Origin: DATMER01 sp963844885
GTDB lineage: Bacteria > Acidobacteriota > Thermoanaerobaculia > Multivoradales > UBA5704
DNA length: 64,000 bases
Reading direction: 5' to 3'
Assembly: GCA_963844885.1 (NCBI GenBank)
Contig: CAWJQA010000006.1
Coordinates: forward strand, 248,001 to 312,000
Under the pieces are notes generated by a model. The model ran no database searches and was not told the origin of the DNA. It was given only the letters and a program-made list of their open reading frames with translations. Of this stretch, positions 31,001-39,688 are shown piece after piece; the first letter of the stretch is position 1, and each line of letters starts with the position of its first letter. The translations under genes were made by a program, and so were the position numbers.

Positions 31001-32040
31001 GCCACGTGGCGCTCGTGCTTGGTGCCGGCCGAGACGATCAGCGTGGTTTCGGCGAGGCCGTAGCAGGGGTAGAGCGCTTCCGGACGGAAACCATAGGGCG
31101 CGTAGACCTTGGCGAACTTGCGCAGCGTCTCCTGCCGCACCGGCTCGGCGCCGTTGAAGGCCACGCGCCAGCTCGACAGGTCGAGGCCCTCGCGCTGCTC
31201 GGGCGCGACCTTGTAGACGCACAGCTCGTAGGCGAAGTTCGGGCCGCCGCTGGTGTGGCCGCGGTACTGCGAGATCGCCTTGAGCCAGCGCACCGGGCTC
31301 TGGAGAAACGACACCGGCGACATGAGCGTACACGGCGTGCCCACGTACATCGACTGGATCATGTTCCCGATGAGGCCGAGATCGTGGTAGAGCGGCAGCC
31401 AGCTCACGCAGGGCGTTTCCCCATCGTGCTCGCAGGCGTTCTTGATCAGCTCCTCGTTGTGGAGGAGGTTGCCGTGGGTGACCATGACGCCCTTGGGCGT
31501 GGCGGTCGAGCCGGAGGTGTACTGCAGGAACGCGAGCGTGTCGCGGTCCACGCCGGGATCGCGCCAGCGGTCGGCCCAGCCGGCGTCGAGGTCGTCGGTG
31601 GTGCGCCAGGCGAGCGACTTGACGTCCGGCAGCTCCTCCACCCGGCGCTCGATGCCGGAGTAGACGCCGGTCGTGGTGAGCGTGACTTTGGCTTGAGCGT
31701 CGGCCAGGATGGCGCGGATGCGCGGCATGGGCCGGTTCGGGCGCGGCGGGTAGGCCGGCACCGCGACGATGCCGCCGTACAGGCAGCCGAAGAAGGCGGC
31801 CACGTAGTCGAGGCTCGCCGGATAGAGCAGCAGGGCGCGGTCGCCGCGCGCGGACAGCTCCTGGAGGAGCGCGCCGATGGCGCGGGCCCGCCGGTCCAGC
31901 TCGGCATAGGTGAAGGTGGCTTCCTCCACCTCGCCGTCCGCGAGGAAGCGATAGGCGAGCCGGTCCGGCTGGCGCTCGGCGCGCCAGCGCAGGATTTCGA
32001 CCAGGGAACGAGAGCTGTAGGGATTGAATTCTTGGCTCAT
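22050..32040 (-). CDS. FAAL-NRPS-PKS hybrid megasynthase (one apparent frameshift in KR)
   Basis: About 3,330 residues. Order: fatty acyl-AMP ligase (about 1-585; YTSGSTATPKG, SGGPNFAYELC); acyl carrier (Ser in LDSLKAIEL, ~637); condensation domain (HHIISDFWS, ~832); adenylation domain (YTSGSTGEPKG, ~1320; GYGLTETT); peptidyl carrier (GGHSLL, ~1717); ketosynthase (~1790-2215); acyltransferase (GHSVGEY ~2412, malonyl-type HAFH ~2513); ketoreductase (GGLGGIG; SS...Y...N catalytic set); second carrier (GGNSLV, ~3260). No thioesterase. ATG 32040 overlaps the acylase stop as ATGA. A one-base deletion near 23,850 breaks the frame at the start of KR; adding one base gives DGLGDRIFERRLREL. The ketosynthase active-site Cys is Ser (VQSSSSTSL, codon 26146-26148). 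Expected product: an N-acylated aminoacyl-ketide; release is unexplained. Confidence 0.88.
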
Positions 32041-34520
32041 TTTTCCGGCGTCAGGGTCAACACCGACTCGGCCTGCGCCCGGGCTGCGTCGCGGCTGGTG
32101 AGCACCGGATGGTACTCGCCGGCCGCCCACATCCGGGCCTGGTCGTCGCGGTGGGGGTGGAACGGGAAAGCGGCCTGCCCGGTGCTGTTGACCGCGATCG
32201 AGCGGCTCAGGTCCGAGAGGTCCGCGATGAAGCGCTGAGAGGGGCCGAAGCCCACCTCGAAATCGTTGTCGGGATCGCCGCCGTTGGCGTTGACGGTCGA
32301 GCCCTCGCCCGGCAGCGGCAGGGTCGGGCTGTTGAAGATCCAGTTGAGCGGCGCCACCGGGCTCAGGCCGAGCGGCTGGTGCCGGAACGAAATCTTGTGC
32401 AGATCGCCCCACTTCCAGTCCGTGGGATCGTTGCCGAGCTTGTCCGAAAGCCACGCCACCGCCTCGGAAAAGCTCCGCCGGACCATGTCGTCCCGCGTCT
32501 CCACGACCTTGGGCGTGCCCTTGTCGTCGAACCACGGGTCGTTCGGCCGCTCCAGCATGGCGGCGAACATGTCCGTCTGCATGAACACCAATCCCTTGGC
32601 CGGACTTTCCATCAGATCCTTGCCCAGCTCATCCTTGAAGGTGTCCGGCAGCAGGAAGCGGAGCCACGCGGAGAAGACGGCCGGCGCCGCCGCGTTCTTG
32701 TCGAACCGCAGGTCCCAGGCCCGGACCGCCGCCAGCGCCTTGCGCTCCGCCTCGGACAGCTTCGCGCCCGGTATCGGAGGCATGGGCGCCATGGCCGCCA
32801 GCAGGCTCGGGCGCATGCGGCCGGCCGCGTCGAGCACGATATCGGCCTGGATGGCCTTCATGTCGTCCAGGGTGAGTCTCTTCGGCGGGCGGGTATCCGC
32901 CGCGACCAGCTCGTTGATGCGCCGCGCGCGCTCCGGCGGCGGCCAGTCGTTGGTCAGGGTGTACGGATAGCCGTCCGGCACCACCTTGTGGTTCGCGGTG
33001 ACGACGTAGCCGGCCGGCGGGTTGAGCGCGGAGGGCATCGACTCGTAGGGGATGAAGCCCTGCCACTCGTACTGCCCCGTCCAGCCGGGCACCGGCTCGA
33101 TGCCGGAGTGGCCGGGAGCGCGCAGCGGCACCCGCGCCGTGGACTGGTAGGCGATGTTGCCGTCCACGTCGGCATAGGTGAAGTTGAGGCTCGGCGTGTC
33201 CCACATCGAGAGCGCCTGGTGGAACTCCTGCCAGTTGCCGGCGCGGTCCACGGCCGAGATGGCGTCGAGCAGCCGGCTGCCCTCCGCGGACGCCCAGCGC
33301 AGCGCGAGCGGCCGGGCGTCCTTCCACCCGGGCAGGACGCGCTGCATCAGCGGCCCGTGGCGGGTCGAGAGCACTTCCAGCGTCACCGCATCCTTGCCCT
33401 TGACCGGGATCGACTCCCGGTCCATGTGGAGGTCTTCCCATTTGCCCTCGAACAGCGCCTTGCGCGGATCCTTCGGGTCGTCGAGCTTCTCCAGGTAGAC
33501 GTCCTGCACGTCGGCGTTGAGGTTGGTGACGCCCCAGGCCGCGCGCCGGTTCTGGCCCATGATGACGAACGGCAGGCCGGCCAGCGAGTAGCCGGTGACG
33601 TCGAAGCGCCCGGCGTGGAGACCGATCTCGTACCAGACCGACGGCATGGCGAGTCCCAGGTGGGTGTCGTTGCCCAGCAGCGGCTTGCCCGTGGCCGTGC
33701 GGCTGCCGTGGACCACCCAGGAGTTGCTGCCCCAGGTCAGCTCCGGCCGGCCGAGCGCCGGCACGAACGGCGCCAGCCGCCGCAGGAAATCACCGGAGGC
33801 GGCCGAGACGAGCTTCGCCGGAGCCTCCAACGCGGGAACCGGTACCGCCGGCGACGGCACGATGAACGGCCCGGCCGCCGGATACGGCGGGATGAGCTGG
33901 CGGATGGCCTCCGGGCTCAGCTTCGCGGCCATGCGGAGCCGGGTCAGCTCCAGCGGTGAGTTCAGGCTGAGGTTGAGGCTGAGCGCGCGGCTCCAGGCCA
34001 GCGTATCGACCGGCGTCCAGGGCTCGGGGTCGACGCGCAGGACCGAGAACTCGATCGGCAGCTTCCCCTCGTGCGTCTTCAGGAACGCGTTCACGCCGTC
34101 GGCGTAATTCTGAAGGAAGCCGCGGGTCTCGGCCGACAGCAGCTCGTAGTCCTTCTCCGCCGAGCGGCGCAGGCCGATCGTGCGCAGATAGCGGTCCGCC
34201 GGCAGCGGCCCCTCGCCGAACAGCGAGCTCAGACGGCCGCTCGCCACCGTGCGGTTGAACTGCATCTGCCACAAGCGATCCTGGGCGTGGACATACCCCT
34301 GCGCGAAGAAGAGATCGCGTTCGTTCTGCGCAAACAGGTGAGGCACACCCCAGCGGTCGCGCACGACCTCCACCGGCGCCGACAGTCCGGCCACCGCGAG
34401 GGCGCCTTCCACCTGCGGATACGAGCGGCGGATCTTCCAGTATCCCCACACCAGCACCACGATGATCAGGGCCGCCAGCGCGAGCACGAGAATCTTGATA
34501 GTCTTCCTGAGCCGTTTCAT
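32037..34520 (-). CDS. Penicillin-acylase family Ntn-hydrolase
   Basis: 827 residues. The N-terminus has a membrane anchor or signal segment (ILVLALAALIIVVLVWGYW), then the alpha-chain motif VPHLFAQNERDLFFAQGYVH. The autoprocessing site is WG|SNSWVVHGSRTATG: Ser after the Gly becomes the beta-chain N-terminal nucleophile, as in PvdQ/QuiP-type acylases. The beta chain follows with NDTHLGLAMPSVWYEIGL and later active-site Asn region. Family members act in the periplasm on amides, including removal of fatty acyl chains from siderophore precursors (PvdQ). Its stop overlaps the megasynthase start as ATGA, so deacylation of the acylated product is a reasonable inference. General acyl-homoserine lactone cleavage is the alternative. 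Confidence 0.88.
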   Translation of the reverse strand: MKRLRKTIKILVLALAALIIVVLVWGYWKIRRSYPQVEGALAVAGLSAPVEVVRDRWGVPHLFAQNERDLFFAQGYVHAQDRLWQMQFNRTVASGRLSSLFGEGPLPADRYLRTIGLRRSAEKDYELLSAETRGFLQNYADGVNAFLKTHEGKLPIEFSVLRVDPEPWTPVDTLAWSRALSLNLSLNSPLELTRLRMAAKLSPEAIRQLIPPYPAAGPFIVPSPAVPVPALEAPAKLVSAASGDFLRRLAPFVPALGRPELTWGSNSWVVHGSRTATGKPLLGNDTHLGLAMPSVWYEIGLHAGRFDVTGYSLAGLPFVIMGQNRRAAWGVTNLNADVQDVYLEKLDDPKDPRKALFEGKWEDLHMDRESIPVKGKDAVTLEVLSTRHGPLMQRVLPGWKDARPLALRWASAEGSRLLDAISAVDRAGNWQEFHQALSMWDTPSLNFTYADVDGNIAYQSTARVPLRAPGHSGIEPVPGWTGQYEWQGFIPYESMPSALNPPAGYVVTANHKVVPDGYPYTLTNDWPPPERARRINELVAADTRPPKRLTLDDMKAIQADIVLDAAGRMRPSLLAAMAPMPPIPGAKLSEAERKALAAVRAWDLRFDKNAAAPAVFSAWLRFLLPDTFKDELGKDLMESPAKGLVFMQTDMFAAMLERPNDPWFDDKGTPKVVETRDDMVRRSFSEAVAWLSDKLGNDPTDWKWGDLHKISFRHQPLGLSPVAPLNWIFNSPTLPLPGEGSTVNANGGDPDNDFEVGFGPSQRFIADLSDLSRSIAVNSTGQAAFPFHPHRDDQARMWAAGEYHPVLTSRDAARAQAESVLTLTPEK

Positions 34521-34806
34521 GGGGCGTTGGATTGAGCCTGTAGTTGAGACAGCCGGTGAAAACGAAAGGACGGAGCCAGGCCGATGCGAAGCGCGGAGAG
34601 ACTACTGCAAACCTCTCCGTCCCGTCCATTGCCGGAGATTGCCGGAGATTGCCGGCGATCGGCGGCGGGCGGTCCGCTTTTGGCCGCCGCGAAGCACCTA
34701 TCAGAGTAGTGCCGAGTCCACCCTCAGGTGGGACGGAAGCCGTCTCGCCACGATCATGACCCCGATGGATGACACAGGGAACCGCTCTTCAGGAGGGAGC
34801 AAATCC
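34521..34806. promoter_or_regulatory. Divergent intergenic region (acylase-megasynthase / FG-GAP protein)
   Basis: Separates two divergent genes, so it should hold both promoters. It contains a short run of direct repeats GGAGATTGCC (34,630-34,655). No clear -35/-10 pair is assigned. AGGAGGG at 34791-34797 is the ribosome binding site of the plus-strand gene. Confidence 0.4.
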
Positions 34807-36831
34807 ATGAACAAATGCAGGACGTTGGTTTACGCATGCGCTTTCGGGTTGCTGCTGGCAGGCGCCGCGCAGGGAGTGACGTTCCAGAACGTCCCCAATG
34901 ACTTCAGCCACCAGCCGTCCACGCGTCTCCAGACCCTCATCGGCTACTTCTCCGACGGCGTCATGGACGTCCCCACCGAGTACGTGCCGGCCCCGTTCAA
35001 GCCGTACGGCGTGCCGGGCGTCGCGGTCTTCGACTATGACAACGACGGCGACCTCGACATCTACGTCACCAACGGACCGGGAGGGGGCAGCAGCCTCTTC
35101 GCCAACCAGCTCGCCGAGACCCACAGCCTGTCGTTCGTCGACGTGGCGTCCGAAGCCGGCGTCGAGCTGCCGGACTCGGACAACCAGGGCGTCTGCTTCG
35201 GCGACATCGACAACGACAGCGACGCCGACCTCCTGGTGCTGGGCTTCAACGGCGCCCATCACCTGTTCGAGAACGACGGCGACGGCACCTTCACCGACAT
35301 CTCGGCGTCCAGCCACATCGGCGGCCAGTCCTTCAACGGGGTCTCCTGCGCCATGGGCGACGTCAACAACGACGGCCTGCTCGACATCGCCATCGCCAAC
35401 GCCTTCGACTTCACCCAGATGCTGTCGATCACCGCCGAGCCGGTGATCCACAACCAGCCGAACCAGCTCTTCATCAACAGCGGCGGCAACTCCTTCACCG
35501 ACGCCAGTGCCAGCTCGGGCATCCAAGAGAAGGTCGTGGCGGCCGACTACCCCGCCGACCTGACCTGGAGCGTGGTGATGGTCGACTACGACAAGGACGG
35601 TGACGTCGACGTCTTCTTCAGCAACGACATGCGGGGCGGCGGTTTCGCCAACACCTTCCTCTCGCTGTTCCAGAACGACGGCACGGGCCACTTCACCGAT
35701 GCCACCGCCACCGCCACCCTCGATTCGCTCGGCTCCTGGCGCGGCCTGACGTTCGGCGACATCAACTGCGACGGCCGCCTCGACCTCTTCGCCACCAACC
35801 TCGGCGACTACATCTTCTTCCCGGGCCAGATCCCGGCGGGCGCCTTCTCGTCCGCCTGGTTCCTCCAGCAGGCCGACGGCAAGTTCGCCCGCCAGACTCC
35901 GGGCGCGCTCAAGACCGTCCCCACCGGCTGGAGCAACGCGATGATCGACTACGACAACGACGGTGACCTCGACCTCGTCAACTACGGCAACCAGGACGAC
36001 ACCCTGTTCTGGGACAACAGCAACGGCGGCGTCATCCTGAACAACGGCGGCTCCTGCACGGGCACCTTCACCTGGGACGACCAGGCGCTGGGCGATCCGC
36101 TGCGGCACGTCCGCAACAACATCGAAGGCCTCGCCACCGGCGACCTGAACAACGACGGCTTCGACGACATCGTCTCCGTCTCCAGCTTCAACGTCGACCC
36201 CGACCAGGGGCTCGCTCCGATCTTCTCCAACCCGCTGGGCTCGGTCTTCGACGTGGCTGCCAAGGCGGTCTACGTCACCGTGCCGACCGAGGACCCGAAC
36301 AAGTTCGCCTTCACCGGCGCGCAGGGCATCCCCGGCGAGCTGTTCATCGAGATCAACAGCGGCAACAGCAACAAGTGGGCGAAAGTGAGCCTGGTCGGCA
36401 CCTCCGGCATCACCACCGGCGGCAAGTCGAACCGCGACGGTATCGGCGCCGTGGTCTCCTTCAACCGTCCGCTCGGCAACACCGTGAGCACGATCGCCAA
36501 GCCGGTGCAGGGCGGCAGCGGCATGCTGTCGCAGGGCAGCCTCGAGCTGACCTTCGGCCTCGACGGCGGCCGGCGTGGCATGGCGGAGGTTCTCTGGCCG
36601 GGCGGCGCGAAGAACCGCCTCTACGGCATCCGCCTGGGCGAGCACGTCTCGATTCCCGAGATCCCCTGCTCCTTCGACGCCCACTGGAACACCACCGGCG
36701 AGTACGTCACCTGCGTGGCGGAAGCCCTCGAAGAGATCCGCGGCGCCGGCCTGATCAACGGCGCGGAGCAGGTCCGCCTCTTCCTCAGCGCGCTGCACGC
36801 CTACCTCGACGTGCGCGGGCTCCCCTTCTGA
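34807..36831 (+). CDS. Secreted FG-GAP/VCBS protein with ASPIC/UnbV C-terminus (CRTAC1-like)
   Basis: 674 residues with a signal peptide (TLVYACAFGLLLAGAAQG). FG-GAP/VCBS repeats with calcium-binding loops recur through the body: DYDNDGDLDIYV, DIDNDSDADLLV, DVNNDGLLDIAI, DYDKDGDVDVFF, DINCDGRLDLFA, DYDNDGDLDLVN, DLNNDGFDDIVS. These predict a seven-bladed propeller. The C-terminal part (EINSGNSNKWAKVSLVGT, GSLELTFGLDGGRRGMAEV) is the ASPIC/UnbV domain typical of CRTAC1-like bacterial proteins. ATG 34807 has AGGAGGG nine bases upstream. Secreted, Ca2+-binding, function unknown. A perfect terminator hairpin follows. Confidence 0.85.
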   Translation: MNKCRTLVYACAFGLLLAGAAQGVTFQNVPNDFSHQPSTRLQTLIGYFSDGVMDVPTEYVPAPFKPYGVPGVAVFDYDNDGDLDIYVTNGPGGGSSLFANQLAETHSLSFVDVASEAGVELPDSDNQGVCFGDIDNDSDADLLVLGFNGAHHLFENDGDGTFTDISASSHIGGQSFNGVSCAMGDVNNDGLLDIAIANAFDFTQMLSITAEPVIHNQPNQLFINSGGNSFTDASASSGIQEKVVAADYPADLTWSVVMVDYDKDGDVDVFFSNDMRGGGFANTFLSLFQNDGTGHFTDATATATLDSLGSWRGLTFGDINCDGRLDLFATNLGDYIFFPGQIPAGAFSSAWFLQQADGKFARQTPGALKTVPTGWSNAMIDYDNDGDLDLVNYGNQDDTLFWDNSNGGVILNNGGSCTGTFTWDDQALGDPLRHVRNNIEGLATGDLNNDGFDDIVSVSSFNVDPDQGLAPIFSNPLGSVFDVAAKAVYVTVPTEDPNKFAFTGAQGIPGELFIEINSGNSNKWAKVSLVGTSGITTGGKSNRDGIGAVVSFNRPLGNTVSTIAKPVQGGSGMLSQGSLELTFGLDGGRRGMAEVLWPGGAKNRLYGIRLGEHVSIPEIPCSFDAHWNTTGEYVTCVAEALEEIRGAGLINGAEQVRLFLSALHAYLDVRGLPF

Positions 36832-36846
36832 TCTGACACCCCGGAC

Positions 36847-36875
36847 AGGGGCGCGCTCCGGCGCGCCCCTGCTTT
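36847..36875 (+). terminator. Bidirectional terminator between convergent genes
   Basis: AGGGGCGCGC-TCCG-GCGCGCCCCT, a perfect 10-bp stem with a TCCG tetraloop, followed by GCTTTC. Sits between the FG-GAP gene stop and the DoxX-like gene stop. Confidence 0.75.
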
Positions 36876-36884
36876 CGTATCCTC

Positions 36885-38177
36885 CTACTCCCGCAGATCC
36901 ACGAACCAGCGGAACCCGTCGCGAGTCAGTGCCGTCCGGCGCAGCGTCACACGCATCCGCCGACCGTCGAATCGGCCGTCGAGCGTCAACACGTCCTCCT
37001 CCGGCTCCGCGAACGTGAATTGTCCTCGCCAGTGCCGGTCCTTGCCCAGCCTCATCGTCCGGCGCCGCGGGTTGAGATCGAGATTGAATGTCTCCCACGA
37101 TCCGATCTGCTTCTCCACCCGCACCGACCCCACCGTCTGAAACAGCAGAGTCCGCCACCGTTCCGGATCGGTGAATTCCGGCACCTCCTCGCCGTCCACG
37201 GCCAACGTTTCGACCGACCAGAGGCCATGGAGCGGCGGCTCCGCCGGGTGGAACTGCTGGTAGATATCCCAGGCATAGCTGAAGCCCGAGCCCACAGCAT
37301 ACAGCGCGAATCCGAGGAACACGGCCTGGGGAAGCCGATTGAGACGCGGGTCCGCGAACAGGGGCCGCTCCACGCGCGGTTCCACCCGGCGGTTGAGCAC
37401 CAGCATATCGGCCAGCCGGCGCACGTCCGGAGCGATCAGCAGCAGCGCCGTGAACAGCAGATGCAGCGAGTAGATCTTGACGTGAACGTCGTAGCAGAAG
37501 TTCAGGATGACGACCATGGACAGGTTCGCGGCGCACACCAGCGCGCCCAAGAGCGTCGTGCGCCGGAAGAGGAGCAGCAGGCCGCCCAGCATCTCCGCGC
37601 TGCCCACGAGCACTTCATAGGCCGTCGAAGTCCCCGTAAACAGCCACAGCAACCGCATGCGCGTGAAGTCGCCGAGCCGCAGCGCGAGCAGCGAGAGCGG
37701 CGGCGGCGAAGCCATCTGGGCCGGAATGATCTTGATCGTCCCGTAGCGGATCATCGCCATCGCCAGCGTGAACCGGAGCAGGTAGCGGAACCACTCATAC
37801 AGCCGCCTGTAGTGCGGCCGCCGCCGGTCGAGAACCGACCAGACCCCTGCCGCCACCGCCGCCAGCGCCACATAGCAGAGGAACAGCACCGTCCCAAACG
37901 CCGTGTTGCTGACGCCGTCGATCTCGCCTTCGAGAAGATAGATGTCCTGCTGGAGATGAAGGACGCTCTTGCCGACCCAGACGACGACCGGAAACCAGAG
38001 ATCGACGTACTTTCGAAGAACCACGTCGCCGAAGGGAAACATCCCCAGCATCGCATCGGTGTACAGCACGAAGTAGGAGAACAGGAAGCGAAACGCGATC
38101 CGCTGCCCGAGGCTCCAGGGCGGTTCCGCGTCCGGCAAATGGATCGGCTGAGCCTGCGTCAGAGTCTGCTCTTGCAT
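36885..38177 (-). CDS. DoxX-like membrane protein with C-terminal soluble domain
   Basis: 430 residues. The N-terminal ~300 residues hold about six membrane segments (IAFRFLFSYFVLYTDAMLG, TVLFLCYVALAAVAAGVW, YLLRFTLAMAMIRYGTIKI, EMLGGLLLLFRRTTLLGALV, LHLLFTALLLIAPDV, AVFLGFALYAVGSGFSYAW). The pattern with RYGTIKI and a GGLLLL region resembles DoxX-like proteins. The last ~120 residues form a soluble domain (GLWSVETLAVDGEEVPEF onward) that looks like a lipocalin-like beta domain. Inner-membrane protein of unknown function; an oxidoreductase-associated role is known only for some DoxX relatives. Transcribed alone, convergent with the FG-GAP gene. Confidence 0.7.
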   Translation of the reverse strand: MQEQTLTQAQPIHLPDAEPPWSLGQRIAFRFLFSYFVLYTDAMLGMFPFGDVVLRKYVDLWFPVVVWVGKSVLHLQQDIYLLEGEIDGVSNTAFGTVLFLCYVALAAVAAGVWSVLDRRRPHYRRLYEWFRYLLRFTLAMAMIRYGTIKIIPAQMASPPPLSLLALRLGDFTRMRLLWLFTGTSTAYEVLVGSAEMLGGLLLLFRRTTLLGALVCAANLSMVVILNFCYDVHVKIYSLHLLFTALLLIAPDVRRLADMLVLNRRVEPRVERPLFADPRLNRLPQAVFLGFALYAVGSGFSYAWDIYQQFHPAEPPLHGLWSVETLAVDGEEVPEFTDPERWRTLLFQTVGSVRVEKQIGSWETFNLDLNPRRRTMRLGKDRHWRGQFTFAEPEEDVLTLDGRFDGRRMRVTLRRTALTRDGFRWFVDLRE

Positions 38178-38283
38178 GGAGAAAGAAGGTCCGTCCGTAT
38201 TCTACGGCAGGCCGCGCCTCACCGGATCGGCCGTTTTTCCGCCAGCGCAACGGAGTATAGGGCAGAAAGCCGGCGGAATCGTC

Positions 38284-38310
38284 TTGGCTCTCGGCGCTTT
38301 ATGCTATACT
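38284..38310 (+). promoter_or_regulatory. Putative promoter before the 39-codon ORF
   Basis: TTGGCT (38284-38289), 15-bp spacer, TATACT (38305-38310). Spacing is short, so this is moderate evidence. Confidence 0.35.
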
Positions 38311-38318
38311 TTCCCGTC

Positions 38319-38438
38319 ATGGCCGAACCTCTGGAACCCGAAACCCCCGACTGGAAGGTTCTCCGGATCGCCGAGGTGCTCTCGGCCGCCGTCCGGGTGG
38401 GAGGCCGGTCCCGCCTGTCGCTGGAGCGGCCCTGCTGA
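38319..38438 (+). CDS. Possible 39-residue peptide
   Basis: Starts nine bases after a TATACT box, so the message would be nearly leaderless. The peptide begins MAEPLEPETPDWKVLRIAEV and ends in LSLERPC. No family is known. It lies 54 bases before the secreted protein at 38493 and might be a leader or spurious. Confidence 0.3.
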   Translation: MAEPLEPETPDWKVLRIAEVLSAAVRVGGRSRLSLERPC

Positions 38439-38492
38439 ACCAAGGACACGCCCCCGCCGCGGTCCGGCGTATGGGTTCAGAGGAGGTACTCC

Positions 38493-39662
38493 ATGACGCG
38501 ATCGACCTTTCTCTCGCTCACCGTGTCAGCCCTCGCTGCTGCCGTTGCCATAGGGACGGCCGCGAATGCGCAGCCCGTCCCTCGTGGACCCGAGGTGGTC
38601 GTCGATCCCGAGGCCGCTAACATTGATCTCTGCCCGCACCTCGCCCGGCAGGCGGACGGTAACGTGGCGGTGGCGTGGTCACGTGAGGATTCGTACCTCG
38701 GCCGTAGCCGCGTGTTGGTCCGAATTGCAAATCAGGAGGGTGAGCTCGGACCAGCGACAAGCATCGAGAAGGACTCCGAAGCAATCCTCACGGTCCTGGG
38801 GCTTACGGCCGTACCAGGAGGTCTCCACCTCTTGTGGGACAATCTCACCTTCACTGAGTTCTGGCGAGACGCCCAACTCGACGCACAGGCCCAGCTCCGC
38901 GACAGCACTCGCCTGAACCGTCTCGTGGGCATCAACTCGACTGTCGCACTATCGCTCAGGCCTGTAGGAGGCTTCGTCGAAAGCTCGACCAGCAACCGGG
39001 CGCTCTTCGTGCGCCTCCTCGATGACGACCTCCGGGCGGTTAGTAAACTCCAACGAGTGAGTGTTCCGAACGCGACGGGAGCCGCGATTCTGCATGAGGC
39101 CGGCGGCGCGTTCGTCGCCCTCATCGGCCAGCAATTCATCCGGCACTATATAGTGACAGCAATACGGGCGCAGCGATTCGACGCTGAGGGGCGTCCAGTC
39201 GGCCCCCTTCTCCGGCTCTTGCAGCCCCATCCCGGGCTCATTGGCCTCGCCGCCACAGTCGGTGAAGACGGCACGCTCGCGGTGTCGGCAGGCTATGGCG
39301 CTTTCTACAGCGAGGGGTTGATAACCCTGTCGACATTTGGCGCCGACGGTACTCTGTTGGGCTTTCGCTACAAGGAAGACTCGGAGTCGGGTTTGTCGGA
39401 GGAATCCGTCGCGATCGACCCTGAAGACCGAGTACTGTGGGTTTGGTACGACATCAACCGTGGGCGCTACGAGGCGCAGGTGTCGAATCTCGGAGGATTT
39501 GCTCTGAGCCCTGTATTCCCTGTTTCCACGAAATCAGATCCCGGGTCGCTAGTGAACTGCGCAAACGCGGTTTGGGCCGGAAACGACTGGGTGGTGACGT
39601 GGATTATGGCTATTGGCAAAGACTCGAGGGGCGTTGCATACATTCGCCGTTTCGCTCGTTGA
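38493..39662 (+). CDS. Secreted protein with propeller-like repeats, unknown function
   Basis: 389 residues with a signal peptide (FLSLTVSALAAAVAIGTAA then NAQPVP); GGAGG lies upstream of ATG 38493. The mature part has repeated beta-strand stretches of the kind NVAVAWSREDSYLGRSRVLV, GGLHLLWDNLTF and DRVLWVWYDIN. The same W-centred pattern appears in the two large secreted proteins encoded at 39689-44737, suggesting related propeller-like folds. Extracellular or periplasmic. No catalytic motif or named family recognised. Confidence 0.7.
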   Translation: MTRSTFLSLTVSALAAAVAIGTAANAQPVPRGPEVVVDPEAANIDLCPHLARQADGNVAVAWSREDSYLGRSRVLVRIANQEGELGPATSIEKDSEAILTVLGLTAVPGGLHLLWDNLTFTEFWRDAQLDAQAQLRDSTRLNRLVGINSTVALSLRPVGGFVESSTSNRALFVRLLDDDLRAVSKLQRVSVPNATGAAILHEAGGAFVALIGQQFIRHYIVTAIRAQRFDAEGRPVGPLLRLLQPHPGLIGLAATVGEDGTLAVSAGYGAFYSEGLITLSTFGADGTLLGFRYKEDSESGLSEESVAIDPEDRVLWVWYDINRGRYEAQVSNLGGFALSPVFPVSTKSDPGSLVNCANAVWAGNDWVVTWIMAIGKDSRGVAYIRRFAR

Positions 39663-39688
39663 GTTTGCACTCCTTCGGATGATGATCG

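Noticed and set aside
26869..32238. A 1,789-codon open frame on the plus strand opposite the megasynthase
   Set aside because: It is antisense to a protein with clear FAAL, C, A and PCP motifs; long antisense frames are common in GC-rich DNA. Its translation is low-complexity Arg/Gly/Ala/Asp-rich with no domain.
34789..37536. A 915-codon minus-strand frame opposite the FG-GAP protein
   Set aside because: The sense strand has a signal peptide, a ribosome binding site and seven calcium-loop repeats. The antisense translation is compositionally biased and unrecognisable.
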